From Sphingomonas sp. (GTDB taxonomy: Bacteria > Pseudomonadota > Alphaproteobacteria > Sphingomonadales > Sphingomonadaceae): DNA of 64,000 nt. The first letter of the stretch is position 1. Every line of letters begins with the position of its first letter. This document shows positions 16,401 through 25,615 of this stretch, piece by piece. The notes beneath the pieces were generated by a model, which was not told the DNA's origin, ran no database searches, and saw only the letters and a list, made by a program, of their open reading frames with translations. Location of the stretch: the NCBI RefSeq assembly GCF_019746665.1, contig NZ_JAIERS010000015.1:34165-98164 (forward strand), written 5' to 3'. A program made the position numbers and the translations under genes.

Positions 16401-17366
16401 TCAGGCCGCCGCCGTTTCCAGCCCGCGCGGCAGCTTGAACGCGATCGTCTCGCGGGTCGTTTCCACCTCGCGCTCGGTGGTGTGGAAATGGGTGCCGAGC
16501 AGATCGAGCAGCTCGCGCACCAGCAGCTCGGGCGCGGAGGCGCCGGCGGTGATGCCGAGCGTCTTCACGCCATCGAGCCAGCTGAGATCGAGGTCCGCGG
16601 CACGCTGGATCAGCCGCGCCGGCGTGCCGCATTTCTCCGCGACCTCGACCAGGCGCAGCGAGTTGGACGAATTGGTCGCGCCGATCACCAGGATGAAATC
16701 GGCCTGCGGCGCGATCGCCTTCACCGCCGCCTGGCGATTCGAGGTGGCGTAGCAAATGTCGTCGGCGCGCGGCGCCTTGATCTGCGGGAAGCGGCGCGTG
16801 AGCACGGTGACGATGTCGGCGGTATCGTCCACCGACAATGTGGTCTGCGTCAGGAAGGCGAGGTTGGTCGGGTCGCTGGGGGCGAAGGCCTCGGCATCCT
16901 CCACGGTCTCGATCAAGGTCATCGCGCCATCGGGCACCTGGCCGAACGTGCCGATCACTTCCGGATGGCCAGCGTGGCCGACAAAGACGATGTGCTTGCC
17001 CTGATCGACCAGCCGCTCCGCCTGGCGATGAACCTTGGAGACGAGCGGGCAGGTCGCGTCGAGATAGGAAAGCCCGCGCTGGCTCGCCTCGGCGGGCACG
17101 GACTTCGGCACGCCGTGCGCGGAGAACACCACCGGCACGCCGTCCGGCACTTCCTCCAGCTCCTCGACGAACACCGCGCCCTTGGCGCGCAGCGAGTCGA
17201 CGACGAACTTGTTGTGGACGATTTCGTGCCGGACATAGACCGGCGCGCCATATTTCTCGATCGCGAGTTCGACGATGTGGATGGCGCGGTCGACACCGGC
17301 GCAAAAGCCGCGAGGGGCCGCGATCAGCAGGTCGAGCGGCCGTGGGGTCGTGTTGAGCATGGCCAT
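16401..17366 (-). CDS. ispH: 4-hydroxy-3-methylbut-2-enyl diphosphate reductase
   Basis: A 321-residue IspH (LytB), the last enzyme of the MEP isoprenoid pathway, which makes IPP and DMAPP using a [4Fe-4S] cluster. The three cluster cysteines are present at Cys22 (PRGFCAGV), Cys106 (DATCPLV) and Cys205 ([10 protein letters not shown]). Histidine motifs (HEIVHN, HAGHPE) and the catalytic Glu region are also present. The ATG at 17366 is the most likely start, with another 6 bases on. It diverges from the lipoprotein gene. Confidence 0.97.
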   Translation of the reverse strand: MAMLNTTPRPLDLLIAAPRGFCAGVDRAIHIVELAIEKYGAPVYVRHEIVHNKFVVDSLRAKGAVFVEELEEVPDGVPVVFSAHGVPKSVPAEASQRGLSYLDATCPLVSKVHRQAERLVDQGKHIVFVGHAGHPEVIGTFGQVPDGAMTLIETVEDAEAFAPSDPTNLAFLTQTTLSVDDTADIVTVLTRRFPQIKAPRADDICYATSNRQAAVKAIAPQADFILVIGATNSSNSLRLVEVAEKCGTPARLIQRAADLDLSWLDGVKTLGITAGASAPELLVRELLDLLGTHFHTTEREVETTRETIAFKLPRGLETAAA

Positions 17367-17479
17367 GCCTCTACGCGATTGCTTGCGCGGGCGAAAGCCG
17401 GTTCCTATGGTGCGCGCCGCAATCGCCGTGCCCGGGAGAGGCACGCCGATCCAGTCGCCGTTCCATCTTTGGCCAAGGG

Positions 17480-18124
17480 GTGCCTTTGTTGATCCGCCGA
17501 ATTGCTCTGCTCGCGCTGCCCCTCGCCGCCACCGCCTGTGCCCCCAAGACGGGCGAGTTCACGCTGGAAGGCATCACCGCCGTCCGCACCGCCTGCCCGA
17601 ATGTCGCGGTGCCGGCGGGGACGGGGGACATCACCCTGTTCAACCCGGCGTCGAGCACGGACCTTGCCGCGCTCGACGTGACCGCGACCATCACCAATGT
17701 GCGCGACAGCTGCTCGGACGTGGGCGAATATGTCCAGTCGGCGGTCACCTTCGACGTGATCGCCCGCCGCAGCGAAGCGGGCGCGGCGCGCGACGTGGTG
17801 CTGCCCTATTTCATCACCGTGGTGCAGGGGGGCACGGCGGTCGTCTCCAAGCGGATCAGCCGGGTGAACGTCCATTTCGACGCCGGCCAGCTGCGCGCGC
17901 AGACGTCCGGCCAGGCGAGCGCGAGCGTGCTGCGCTCGGCGGCGACGCTGCCGCCCCAGCTGCGCCGCGAGATCACCCGCCCGCGCAAGGCCGGCCGCGA
18001 GGAGGCGGCGACCGATCCGCTTTCCCGCCCCAATATCCGCGCCGCGATCGCGCGGGCGACCTTCGAGGCGCTGATCGGCTTCCAGCTTACCGACGATCAG
18101 CTGAAATATAACGCCACCCGCTGA
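17480..18124 (+). CDS. Predicted lipoprotein of unknown function
   Basis: A 214-residue exported protein. The N-terminal hydrophobic stretch ends in a lipobox-like ATAC (Cys about residue 20), which predicts membrane anchoring by lipidation. A small beta-rich region with two Cys residues (ACPNVA, DSCSDV) follows, then a charged C-terminal helix region. No known domain was recognised. The start is uncertain: the GTG at 17480 is used here, but the AAGGGG just before it would serve TTG codons at 17486 or 17489 better. Confidence 0.65.
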   Translation: MPLLIRRIALLALPLAATACAPKTGEFTLEGITAVRTACPNVAVPAGTGDITLFNPASSTDLAALDVTATITNVRDSCSDVGEYVQSAVTFDVIARRSEAGAARDVVLPYFITVVQGGTAVVSKRISRVNVHFDAGQLRAQTSGQASASVLRSAATLPPQLRREITRPRKAGREEAATDPLSRPNIRAAIARATFEALIGFQLTDDQLKYNATR

Positions 18125-18194
18125 GTGCGGCGTTGACACATCCGGACGCGCGCGGCACAGGCTCGCGTGCGTCGGCTTTCAGCCAGCCCCAGCC

Positions 18195-18371
18195 GCGGGA
18201 GAGCGCGGGACTCGTCCCGCCGCCGAAGGAGCAACCGCCCCGGAATCTCTCAGGCCAAACGGACCGCCTGGGGCAAGACGACTCTGGAAAGCGACCCCGA
18301 TCATGGGGTCCACCGAAGGGGTAAGCCGGCGTGCCCGGCGAAAGCTCTCAGGTTTCCGTGACAGAGGGGGC
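18195..18371 (+). promoter_or_regulatory. Tandem glycine riboswitch (gcvT motif)
   Basis: Two consecutive glycine aptamers are recognisable. The first has GGGAGAG, CGCCGAAGGAGCAA and the conserved AATCTCTCAGGCCAAA end (18197-18259), then the GACGACTCTGGAAAG linker/start of the second. The second continues with CACCGAAGGGGTAAG and GCGAAAGCTCTCAGG (18310-18352), and ends near CAGAGGGGG at 18371. It lies 49 bases before the gcvT start. Tandem glycine riboswitches usually turn on glycine cleavage genes when glycine is plentiful; here the controlled genes are gcvT and probably the three gcv genes that follow. Confidence 0.93.
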
Positions 18372-18419
18372 GCGGCGGGTTTCGGGATGAAGCGTCGCCG
18401 CGCGACCAATGGAGCGGGC

Positions 18420-19559
18420 ATGAGCGACGACGAACTGATTGACGTGCCGATCGAATCCCTGCCGCTCGACGGCTGGCACCGCGCGCGTGGCGCCCGGATG
18501 GTCGAGTTCGCCGGCTATTACATGCCGATCCAATATGAAGGCATCATGGCCGAACATCTCTGGACGCGGGAAAGCGCCGGGCTGTTCGACGTGAGCCATA
18601 TGGGGCAATTGCTCTTCTCGTCGGACAGCGTCGATGTCGCCGCCGCGCTGGAGAGCGTGCTGCCCGGCGATGTGAGGGGCCTGGCGCCGGGCCGGATGCG
18701 CTATTCGCTGCTGCTGAATGGCGAGGGCGGGATTCTCGACGATCTGATGGTCACCCGCCTGCCCGAGGGCAGCGCGTTCGACGCGGCGTTCTACATGGTG
18801 GTGAACGGCGCGACCAAATGGGATGACATCGCCCATATCCTCGAAACCCTGCCCGAGGAAGTGACGATCAACCATCTCGGCGAGCAGGCGCTACTCGCGC
18901 TGCAGGGGCCGAAGGCGGTCGACGCGCTCGATCGGCTGGTGCCGGGCGTCTCGGCGCTGCGCTTCATGCAGGCAGCCGGCTTCGAGCGCGACGGCGTGCC
19001 GCTGTGGATCAGCCGCTCGGGCTATACCGGCGAGGACGGGTTCGAGATTTCGCTGCCCGCCGAGGATGCGGAAGGCTTCGCCACTGCGCTGCTCGACCAG
19101 GGCGAAGTCAAACCCATCGGCCTTGGCGCGCGCGACTCGCTGCGGTTGGAGGCGGGGCTGCCGCTTTACGGGCATGATCTGGACGAAGCGACCACGCCGG
19201 TCATGGCCGATCTCGGTTTCGCCATTGCCAAGCGGCGGCGCGAGGCGGGGGATTTCCCCGGCGCCGAACGGATCGCGATCGAACGCGCGCACGGCGCTGC
19301 CCGGCAGCGCGTGGGGCTGGTTATCGAGGGCCGCCAACCGGTTCGGGAGGGCGCGGCGGTGCTCGACACGGGCGCGGGCGAGGTCGGGCGCGTCACTTCG
19401 GGCGGTTTCGCGCCGAGCGTGGGGGCGCCGATCGCAATGGCCTATGTGCCGCTCGCGCTCGCCGCGCCCGGCACGCGCATCCAACTTGCCCAGCGCGGCA
19501 AGGTCCATTGGGGCACGGTGACGCCGATGCCCTTCGTCCCCCACCGCTATGTCCGCTGA
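18420..19559 (+). CDS. gcvT: Glycine cleavage system T protein (aminomethyltransferase)
   Basis: A 379-residue GcvT, which transfers the aminomethyl carbon from lipoyl-GcvH to tetrahydrofolate and releases ammonia. Diagnostic stretches include ARMVEFAGYYMPIQYEG (about residues 26-42), GLFDVSHMGQ (57-66) and SRSGYTGEDGFEIS (about 199-212). The C-terminal barrel (GRVTSGGFAPSVGAPIAMAYV) is complete. The ATG at 18420 follows a GGAGCGG ribosome site and the glycine riboswitch. It is 12 bases before gcvH. Confidence 0.97.
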   Translation: MSDDELIDVPIESLPLDGWHRARGARMVEFAGYYMPIQYEGIMAEHLWTRESAGLFDVSHMGQLLFSSDSVDVAAALESVLPGDVRGLAPGRMRYSLLLNGEGGILDDLMVTRLPEGSAFDAAFYMVVNGATKWDDIAHILETLPEEVTINHLGEQALLALQGPKAVDALDRLVPGVSALRFMQAAGFERDGVPLWISRSGYTGEDGFEISLPAEDAEGFATALLDQGEVKPIGLGARDSLRLEAGLPLYGHDLDEATTPVMADLGFAIAKRRREAGDFPGAERIAIERAHGAARQRVGLVIEGRQPVREGAAVLDTGAGEVGRVTSGGFAPSVGAPIAMAYVPLALAAPGTRIQLAQRGKVHWGTVTPMPFVPHRYVR

Positions 19560-19571
19560 AGGGAGCCAGCC

Positions 19572-19943
19572 ATGAGCCGCTATTACACCGAAGACCATGA
19601 ATGGATCGAACTCGACGGCGAGATCGGGACGGTCGGGATCACCGATTATGCCCAGGGCCAGCTGGGCGACATCGTGTTCGTCGAGGTGCCCGACGAGGGT
19701 AAGTCCTTGAGCAAAGGCGACGAAGCCGCCGTGGTCGAAAGCGTGAAGGCGGCGTCGGACGTTTACTCGCCGGTGTCCGGCACGGTGGTGGAAGGCAATG
19801 CCGCGCTCGCCGACCAACCCGCGCTGGTGAACGAAGACCCCGAAGGTGAGGGCTGGTTCTTCAAGCTAACGCTTTCCGACACCGGCGAGCTGGAAGGGCT
19901 GATGGACGAAGCGGCTTACGAGGCGTTCGTCAGCAAGTTGTGA
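19572..19943 (+). CDS. gcvH: Glycine cleavage system H protein
   Basis: A 123-residue lipoyl carrier protein that shuttles the aminomethyl group between GcvP, GcvT and the lipoamide dehydrogenase. The lipoylated lysine is Lys59 in the [16 protein letters not shown] motif. Length and fold markers ([27 protein letters not shown]) are standard. A GGGAGCC ribosome site precedes the ATG. Confidence 0.98.
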   Translation: MSRYYTEDHEWIELDGEIGTVGITDYAQGQLGDIVFVEVPDEGKSLSKGDEAAVVESVKAASDVYSPVSGTVVEGNAALADQPALVNEDPEGEGWFFKLTLSDTGELEGLMDEAAYEAFVSKL

Positions 19944-19951
19944 ACCTTAAT

Positions 19952-20064
19952 CCCTCCCACAAGTGGGAGGGGGCAGGGGTGGGCAACCCCTTGGAATAAC
20001 AAGCAACCCGGCGCGCTTCTCGCCCATGGCGCGCCCACCCCCGCCCGCACGCGGGCAGGGGAGA
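19952..20064. repeat. Palindrome-rich repeat inside the gcv operon
   Basis: The 133 bases between gcvH and gcvPA hold a composite palindrome. It has a hairpin CCCTCCCAC/GTGGGAGGG at 19953-19971, a GGGGTGGGC stretch matched by GCCCACCCC further on, and a second hairpin GCCCGCAC/GCGGGC ending at 20056. It resembles short dispersed repeats of sphingomonads. It could attenuate or protect the transcript between the two halves of the operon. Confidence 0.65.
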
Positions 20065-20076
20065 TGAAAGTAACCG

Positions 20077-21435
20077 ATGCGCTACTTGCCCCTCACCGAT
20101 ACCGACCGCCAGGCGATGCTCGCCGCCATCGGCGCGGGGTCGATCGACGATCTGTTCGTCGACGTGCCCGCCGAAGCGCGGCTCTCCGGCCCGATCGCCG
20201 GCTTGCCCAACCACGCCAGCGAAATGGCGGTCGAGCGCCACATGAAGGCGCTGGCGGCGCAGAATCTGGTCGCGGGCGAGGTGCCCTTTTTCCTCGGCTG
20301 CGGGGCCTATCGCCATCATGTGCCGGCGAGCGTCGATCACCTGATCCAGCGCGGCGAGTATTTGACGGCCTACACGCCCTATCAGCCTGAAATCGCCCAG
20401 GGCACGCTGCAGATGCTGTTCGAGTTCCAGACGCAGGTCGCCCGCCTGCTTGGCACCGATGTCGCGAACGCCAGCATGTATGACGGCTCGACTGCCTGCT
20501 GGGAGGCGATCGGCATGGCGCGGCGGATCACGAAGCGCGGCAAGGCGATCCTCTCGGCTGGGCTGCACCCGCATTATGTCTCGGTCGCGCGGACGATGGC
20601 GAAATACACCGGCGACCAGCTCGAAACGTCGCTGCCCGCGCTCGAAGCGGCGACCGATGCCGAGGCGCTGATCGCCGCGATCGATGACGATACATCGTGC
20701 GTCGTCGTCCAATATCCCGATATTCTGGGGCGCATCACCGATCTGCGGCCCATCGCGGCGGCGGCGCACGCCAAGAAGGCGCTGCTGATCGCGGTCGTCA
20801 CCGAGCCGGTCGCGCTCGGCGCGATCATGAGCCCGGGCGAGATGGACGCGGACATTGTGGTGGGAGAAGGCCAGTCGCTCGGCGTCGGGCTGCAATTCGG
20901 TGGGCCCTATGTCGGGCTGTTCGGCGCGAAGGAAAAATATCTCCGCCAGATGCCGGGCCGGCTGTGCGGCGAAACGGTGGATGCCAATGGAAAACGCGGC
21001 TTCGTGCTGACGCTTTCGACCCGCGAGCAGCATATCCGCCGCGAAAAGGCGACCTCGAACATCTGCACCAACAGCGGGCTGTGCGCGCTGGCTTTCTCGA
21101 TCCACCTGACACTGATGGGTGAGGCTGGCTTGCGCAAGCTCGCCGCGATCAACCACGCCAAGGCGGTGCAGGCCGCCGAGCGGCTGGCGCGGGTGCCCGG
21201 CGTGAGCCTCGTGAACGACGCCTTCTTCAACGAATTCACCCTGCGCCTGCCCAAGCCGGCGCGCCCGGTGGTGCGCCAGCTCGCCGACCGGCGCGTGCTC
21301 GCCGGCGTTTCGCTCGGCCGGCTCTATCCGGGCGAGGCTGCGTTGGAGCACGGCCTGGTGGTCGCCGTTACCGAGACGGCGGCGCCCGAAGACATCGAAA
21401 CCATGGCGACCGCGCTTGAGGAGGTGCTCGCATGA
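20077..21435 (+). CDS. gcvPA: Glycine dehydrogenase subunit 1 (P-protein, N-terminal half)
   Basis: A 452-residue alpha subunit of the two-subunit glycine decarboxylase. It begins with the family N-terminus MRYLPLTDTDRQAMLAAIG. It contains FFLGCGAYRHHVPASVDHL (about 70-88) and the cofactor-region stretch MYDGSTACWEAIGMA. Split P-proteins (GcvPA/GcvPB) are normal in many bacteria. Its stop overlaps the gcvPB start by 4 bases, so the subunits are made together. Confidence 0.97.
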   Translation: MRYLPLTDTDRQAMLAAIGAGSIDDLFVDVPAEARLSGPIAGLPNHASEMAVERHMKALAAQNLVAGEVPFFLGCGAYRHHVPASVDHLIQRGEYLTAYTPYQPEIAQGTLQMLFEFQTQVARLLGTDVANASMYDGSTACWEAIGMARRITKRGKAILSAGLHPHYVSVARTMAKYTGDQLETSLPALEAATDAEALIAAIDDDTSCVVVQYPDILGRITDLRPIAAAAHAKKALLIAVVTEPVALGAIMSPGEMDADIVVGEGQSLGVGLQFGGPYVGLFGAKEKYLRQMPGRLCGETVDANGKRGFVLTLSTREQHIRREKATSNICTNSGLCALAFSIHLTLMGEAGLRKLAAINHAKAVQAAERLARVPGVSLVNDAFFNEFTLRLPKPARPVVRQLADRRVLAGVSLGRLYPGEAALEHGLVVAVTETAAPEDIETMATALEEVLA

Positions 21436-23000
21436 CCCTGAACCCGTCCGGCTGGCGCCCCGAGCGCCCGGCGACTCCCGCCGACTTCGCCGCCACCACC
21501 ACCGGCAACCGCGCGCTGATGCTGGAGGAAGCGCTGATCTTCGAGATTGGCAGCATCGAGACCTGCGGCGTCGATCTGGAGGAGGCTCCCGACACCCCTT
21601 CAAAGCTCGGCGGGCTTGAGCGCCGCGCCCCGATCGGTCTGCCGGGCCTCTCCGAGCCCGAGACGGTGCGGCACTATACCCGCCTCTCGCGCCAGAATTA
21701 CGCGATCGACCTGGGGCTCTTTCCGCTCGGCAGCTGCACGATGAAGCATAATCCGCGCCTCAACGAGAAGATGGCGCGGCTCCCCGGTTTCGCTGATATC
21801 CACCCGCTCCAGCCGGTCGATAGCGTGCAGGGTGCGCTTGGAGTGATCAACGAACTGGCGGTTTGGCTGATCGAGCTTACCGGGATGCACGGTGTCGCGA
21901 TGAGCCCGAAGGCAGGCGCGCATGGCGAACTGTGCGGCATTCTGTGCATCCGCGCGGCGCTCGAAGCGCGGGGCGAGGGGCATCGCAAGGTGATCCTGGT
22001 GCCCGAATCGGCGCACGGCACCAACCCCGCCACCGCCGCCTTCGCCGGTTATAGCGTGGAAGACATTCCGGCGACGCCCGAGGGCCGGGTCGATACCGCC
22101 GCGCTCAAGGCGCGATTGGGGCCGGACGTGGCGGCGGTGATGATCACCAACCCCAATACCTGCGGCCTGTTCGAGCGCGACCTGAAGGAGATTTCAGACG
22201 CGGTCCATGCCGCCGGCGGCTACGTCTATTGCGATGGCGCTAACTTCAACGCGATCGTCGGGCGGGTGCGCCCGGGCGATCTCGGCGTCGACGCGATGCA
22301 CATCAACCTCCATAAAACCTTCTCCACCCCGCATGGCGGCGGTGGGCCGGGTTCGGGGCCGGTGGTGCTGTCGGAAGCCCTGTCGCCTTTCGGCCCGCTG
22401 CCTTTCACCGAGCGCTATGCCGATGGCCATATCACGCTGGTCGAAGAGGAAAGCGTGGGGGACCGCCATCCGCACAGCTTTGGGCGCATGACCGCGTTCC
22501 ACGGGCAAATGGGCATGTTCACCCGCGCCTTGACCTACATTCTCAGCCACGGCGCGGATGGCCTGCGCCAGGTGGCGGAGGACGCGGTGCTCAACGCCAA
22601 TTATGTGCTGCGGAACCTTGAGGGTGTGCTCGACGCGCCGTTCGCCGCTTCAGGCCCCTGTATGCACGAAGCGCTGTTCAGCGACGACGGCTTCCCGGAA
22701 GGCTTTTCGACGCTCGATGTCGCCAAGGGGCTGATTGACGAGGGTTTCCACCCGATGACGGTCTATTTCCCGCTCGTCGTTCACGGCGCGATGCTGGTCG
22801 AGCCGACCGAGACCGAGAGCAAGGCGGCGCTCGATCAGTTCATTGGGGCTTTGCGCTCGGTCGCCGAGCGGGCGAAGGCGGGCGACCCGACGCTCAAGAG
22901 CGCACCGCACTTCGCCCCGCGCGCGCGGCTTGACGAGACGCTCGCGGCGCGCAAGCCGGTGCTGGTGTGGAAGGAAGCGGTCGCGCAAGCGGCGGAGTAG
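21432..23000 (+). CDS. gcvPB: Glycine dehydrogenase subunit 2 (P-protein, C-terminal half)
   Basis: A 522-residue beta subunit of glycine decarboxylase, carrying the pyridoxal phosphate lysine, Lys295 in INLHKTFSTPHGGGGPG. Other conserved parts are LGSCTMKHNPRLNE (99-112) and PESAHGTNPATAAFAGY (191-207). It decarboxylates glycine and loads the aminomethyl group on GcvH. It is the last gene of the riboswitch-led operon and converges with the patatin-like gene 5 bases later. Confidence 0.97.
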   Translation: MTLNPSGWRPERPATPADFAATTTGNRALMLEEALIFEIGSIETCGVDLEEAPDTPSKLGGLERRAPIGLPGLSEPETVRHYTRLSRQNYAIDLGLFPLGSCTMKHNPRLNEKMARLPGFADIHPLQPVDSVQGALGVINELAVWLIELTGMHGVAMSPKAGAHGELCGILCIRAALEARGEGHRKVILVPESAHGTNPATAAFAGYSVEDIPATPEGRVDTAALKARLGPDVAAVMITNPNTCGLFERDLKEISDAVHAAGGYVYCDGANFNAIVGRVRPGDLGVDAMHINLHKTFSTPHGGGGPGSGPVVLSEALSPFGPLPFTERYADGHITLVEEESVGDRHPHSFGRMTAFHGQMGMFTRALTYILSHGADGLRQVAEDAVLNANYVLRNLEGVLDAPFAASGPCMHEALFSDDGFPEGFSTLDVAKGLIDEGFHPMTVYFPLVVHGAMLVEPTETESKAALDQFIGALRSVAERAKAGDPTLKSAPHFAPRARLDETLAARKPVLVWKEAVAQAAE

Positions 23001-23004
23001 GCGC

Positions 23005-25299
23005 TCAGCCGATTTCCGCCCGCAACTGTTCGATCAGTGGCTGCACGCTCGTCAGCCGCTCAACTTCCTCGTCGAGGATGGCGTGGAACGCCGCGCGCTT
23101 GATCTGCGCGATCCGACCGGGCTTCATCCGCATCCCGCCTGGTAGCGCGGAGACGATGATGTCGATCAGCCGCTCGGCGCCGTGGAGGCGACCCCAGAGA
23201 TAATCATTCTCGCGGTAAGCGCGGCTGAAGAATGCGCCGAACGCGCCGAACTGAATGCCTTTCAGCGTTGCCTCGGCGCCACCGGCGCGAATGGAGGTAG
23301 CGTCGTCGGGCGCGATGCGATCGACCTTGATTGGGTCGAACTCGTCGAGCCCCTCGCCCTGGAGCAGCGGCAGCGTCGCCACGTCGAAGAACGGGAAGCC
23401 GAGATAAGTGAGCAGCAGCGCGCGTCGCGCCTCCTTGTTCGCGCTCGCGAGCGCGACCGACAGGCGGATCTCGGTTTCGTCGTCGAGCGTCTTGAGGTTG
23501 AGCGAACGCGCCAGCTGCTGGAGCAGCACGCTGGCATCGCCACGCAAAGCGCGCACGTCGCGGCGCAGATGCGCGTGCGGCTCGGTGCGCTTGGCGTCGA
23601 GATAAGTGGCGAGCGAGGCGTAAACCGCCTCGCGCAGCGGGGCGAGCGTCGCCTCGTCATGCTGCGCCTCCAGCTCGGTCAGCCGGCGCGCGAGCAGGCG
23701 CAGGCGGCGGATGCGAAAACCGAGATCGTAGTTCCGCAGGAAGGCGATCATCTCCGCGCTCGTGCCGCCGGTGAAGCTGGGGCGGTTCTCCGCCATGCCG
23801 AGCGCATCGACCGCGCGCTGGATCGCGGCATGAATGTCGTGCCAGCGCTGCTGGCTCGCCTCGCCGCCGACCGTGAACAGCATGTGGGTGAGCGTCTCGA
23901 TCACCCCGGCGAGCTTCAGATGACCATAAGCGGCATAACCATAGCCCGCCTTGCTGGCCGCCGCTGTCTGCGCGCGGCGGCGCCAATTGGCGAGGCGCTG
24001 GACGGTCGGGTGATCGAGGAACAGCGTGTAGCCGAACAACCCCTCCACCTGCCGCTCCACCTCGGGGCGGATGTGCGCGATGATTTCGGCGAGCCGCTCG
24101 ATCCGGCGGCTGCGCGTGGCGATCGACTCCAGATTGTCACGGATCGGCTGCTGGCGCGGCAGTTCGGAAATCGCGCCGATGATCGTCTGGAAAAAGCCGG
24201 GCAATTGCTCCGGCCCCGGCGCGCGGCCCATTTTGCCGCCGGGATAGGGTTCGATATAGACGAAGCGGCGGTCAACCTGGCGCCGCGCCGGGCGTTCACG
24301 CAGGGCGCTGATCGCGGGGCCGAAGGGGGCGTTGACCAACACCGACCCATCGATCAACGGGGTGTGCTCGGCGGCACCCGCCGCGCTTTGCCGGGGAAGT
24401 GCCTCGGTGATGAAGGCACCGCGTTCGGGCCAGCTATGGTCGCGCGCCTTTAGCACGCGGTCGAGCTCGGCGACCGTCGCCGCCGGAAAGGCGCCGGGAA
24501 AGCTCGATGTAGCCCGCGCGGCGAAGGCGAGCTCGGGGATCGGTGCCAGCGTTGGCCGCGCCTCGCCGTGATCGCTGAACGAGAAGATCAGCCGGTGCTC
24601 GGTCTCCATCACCTCGCATGGCGAGTTTAGCGCCAGGCGCTCGGGATGACCGTGAAAATCAGTGACGGTCACGAACAGGTCGAGCGGTTGCCCCTCGGGC
24701 AAGAGCCGCGCCTCGACCGGGGCGGCGGCCATCGCCTCGAACGCATCGAGCACGAGATTGAGGAACCGCTCGCCGCCAAAGGGGGGCTCGAACCAGCGCG
24801 AGCGGACGAATTTGCTGAGCTTCGCGCGCACCTCGTTACGCGTCGCAGGCTCGACCAGGCTGTCGACCGGATCACCCGCGCGCCGCTGCGCCGCCCAGGC
24901 GATCGGGAGCGCCCACATTTTCGAGAGGGCGCTGGCCGGCGCCTGCGCCGGATCGAGCAGCTCCTCGACATCGGCTGAATCGAACCAGAGCTGGGTCAGC
25001 GGCTCGAGCGACTGGCCGGTGGTGATGGCCTGCGCCAGGAAGACGCCGTTGATCCCGCCCGCGCTCGCTCCCGCGATGATGTCGACCAGCACGCGCAGCT
25101 TCAGCTGGTGCTCGTCCTCGATCTCCTGGAGCAGCGCGCGGTACACGCCTTGGCTGCCCTTGGCGGGGGTTGTACCTTCGAGAAACGCCTTGCTGGCGCG
25201 CGCCAAGCGCCAGATTTCCTTGGTGATGCCGTGCATATAGACGGCAAGGCTGATGCCGCCGTAGCAGACGAGCGCGAGCCGCAATTCCTTTTCGCGCAT
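23005..25299 (-). CDS. Patatin-like phospholipase-domain protein (large type)
   Basis: A 764-residue protein with an N-terminal patatin domain and a long helical C-terminal region. The lipase elements are visible: a glycine-rich YGGISLAVY stretch (13-21), the nucleophile elbow GASAGG with Ser79, and LIDGSVLVNAPFG, whose Asp would complete a Ser-Asp dyad (DGS rather than DGG/DGA). Size and order match the bacterial patatin-related family (TIGR03607-like). Acyl-lipid hydrolysis is likely; substrate is unknown. I chose the ATG at 25299, preceded by GAGAGGAT, because the open frame upstream runs into a palindromic repeat. Confidence 0.85.
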   Translation of the reverse strand: MREKELRLALVCYGGISLAVYMHGITKEIWRLARASKAFLEGTTPAKGSQGVYRALLQEIEDEHQLKLRVLVDIIAGASAGGINGVFLAQAITTGQSLEPLTQLWFDSADVEELLDPAQAPASALSKMWALPIAWAAQRRAGDPVDSLVEPATRNEVRAKLSKFVRSRWFEPPFGGERFLNLVLDAFEAMAAAPVEARLLPEGQPLDLFVTVTDFHGHPERLALNSPCEVMETEHRLIFSFSDHGEARPTLAPIPELAFAARATSSFPGAFPAATVAELDRVLKARDHSWPERGAFITEALPRQSAAGAAEHTPLIDGSVLVNAPFGPAISALRERPARRQVDRRFVYIEPYPGGKMGRAPGPEQLPGFFQTIIGAISELPRQQPIRDNLESIATRSRRIERLAEIIAHIRPEVERQVEGLFGYTLFLDHPTVQRLANWRRRAQTAAASKAGYGYAAYGHLKLAGVIETLTHMLFTVGGEASQQRWHDIHAAIQRAVDALGMAENRPSFTGGTSAEMIAFLRNYDLGFRIRRLRLLARRLTELEAQHDEATLAPLREAVYASLATYLDAKRTEPHAHLRRDVRALRGDASVLLQQLARSLNLKTLDDETEIRLSVALASANKEARRALLLTYLGFPFFDVATLPLLQGEGLDEFDPIKVDRIAPDDATSIRAGGAEATLKGIQFGAFGAFFSRAYRENDYLWGRLHGAERLIDIIVSALPGGMRMKPGRIAQIKRAAFHAILDEEVERLTSVQPLIEQLRAEIG

Positions 25300-25397
25300 G
25301 GCATCCTCTCGCCGTTGCGTGGCAAGCCTAGGGCGTTGAGCGACGGGGTTCAATATTCTCGCCCAGAGGGGGCTGCGCGCCTCCATCCCCCTCCCTC

Positions 25398-25494
25398 TTC
25401 CCCGGCGCAGGCCGGGGCCGAGCATCCCGCGGTTTATCGCGTCACGCTGGCCTAGCGGGCGTTCCGCGACTGGGCCCCGGCCTTCGCCGGGGAA
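25398..25494. repeat. Long inverted repeat upstream of the patatin-like gene
   Basis: The arm TTCCCCGGCGCAGGCCGGGG at 25398-25417 is matched, with few mismatches, by CCCCGGCCTTCGCCGGGGAA at 25475-25494. Each arm is itself palindromic. The element lies between the patatin-like gene and tRNA-Thr and shares its core with the repeat at 16275-16372. Confidence 0.65.
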
Positions 25495-25522
25495 GGGGTA
25501 AGTTTTAAGCGTGGCTGGGGTC

Positions 25523-25598
25523 TGGTGCCGGTTGCAGGGATCGAACCCGCGACCTTCGGTTTACAAAACCGCTGCTCTACCAGCTGAGCTAAACCGGC
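25523..25598 (-). tRNA. tRNA-Thr (anticodon TGT)
   Basis: A complete 76-base cloverleaf on the minus strand. It starts GCCGGTTT, has the D-arm TAGCTCAGCTGGTAGAGC, the anticodon loop TTTGTAA (anticodon TGT), the T-arm GGTTCGATCC and an acceptor end with encoded CCA. It reads ACA codons. Confidence 0.97.
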
Positions 25599-25615
25599 GT
25601 CGGGCGGCTCTTGCG

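Noticed and set aside
19930..21603. Long minus-strand open frame over gcvPA
   Set aside because: It is antisense to an intact, conserved glycine dehydrogenase subunit.
25523..25598. tRNA-Thr as an integration site with an island
   Set aside because: The genes on both sides look native. There is no integrase and no repeated tRNA end was seen.
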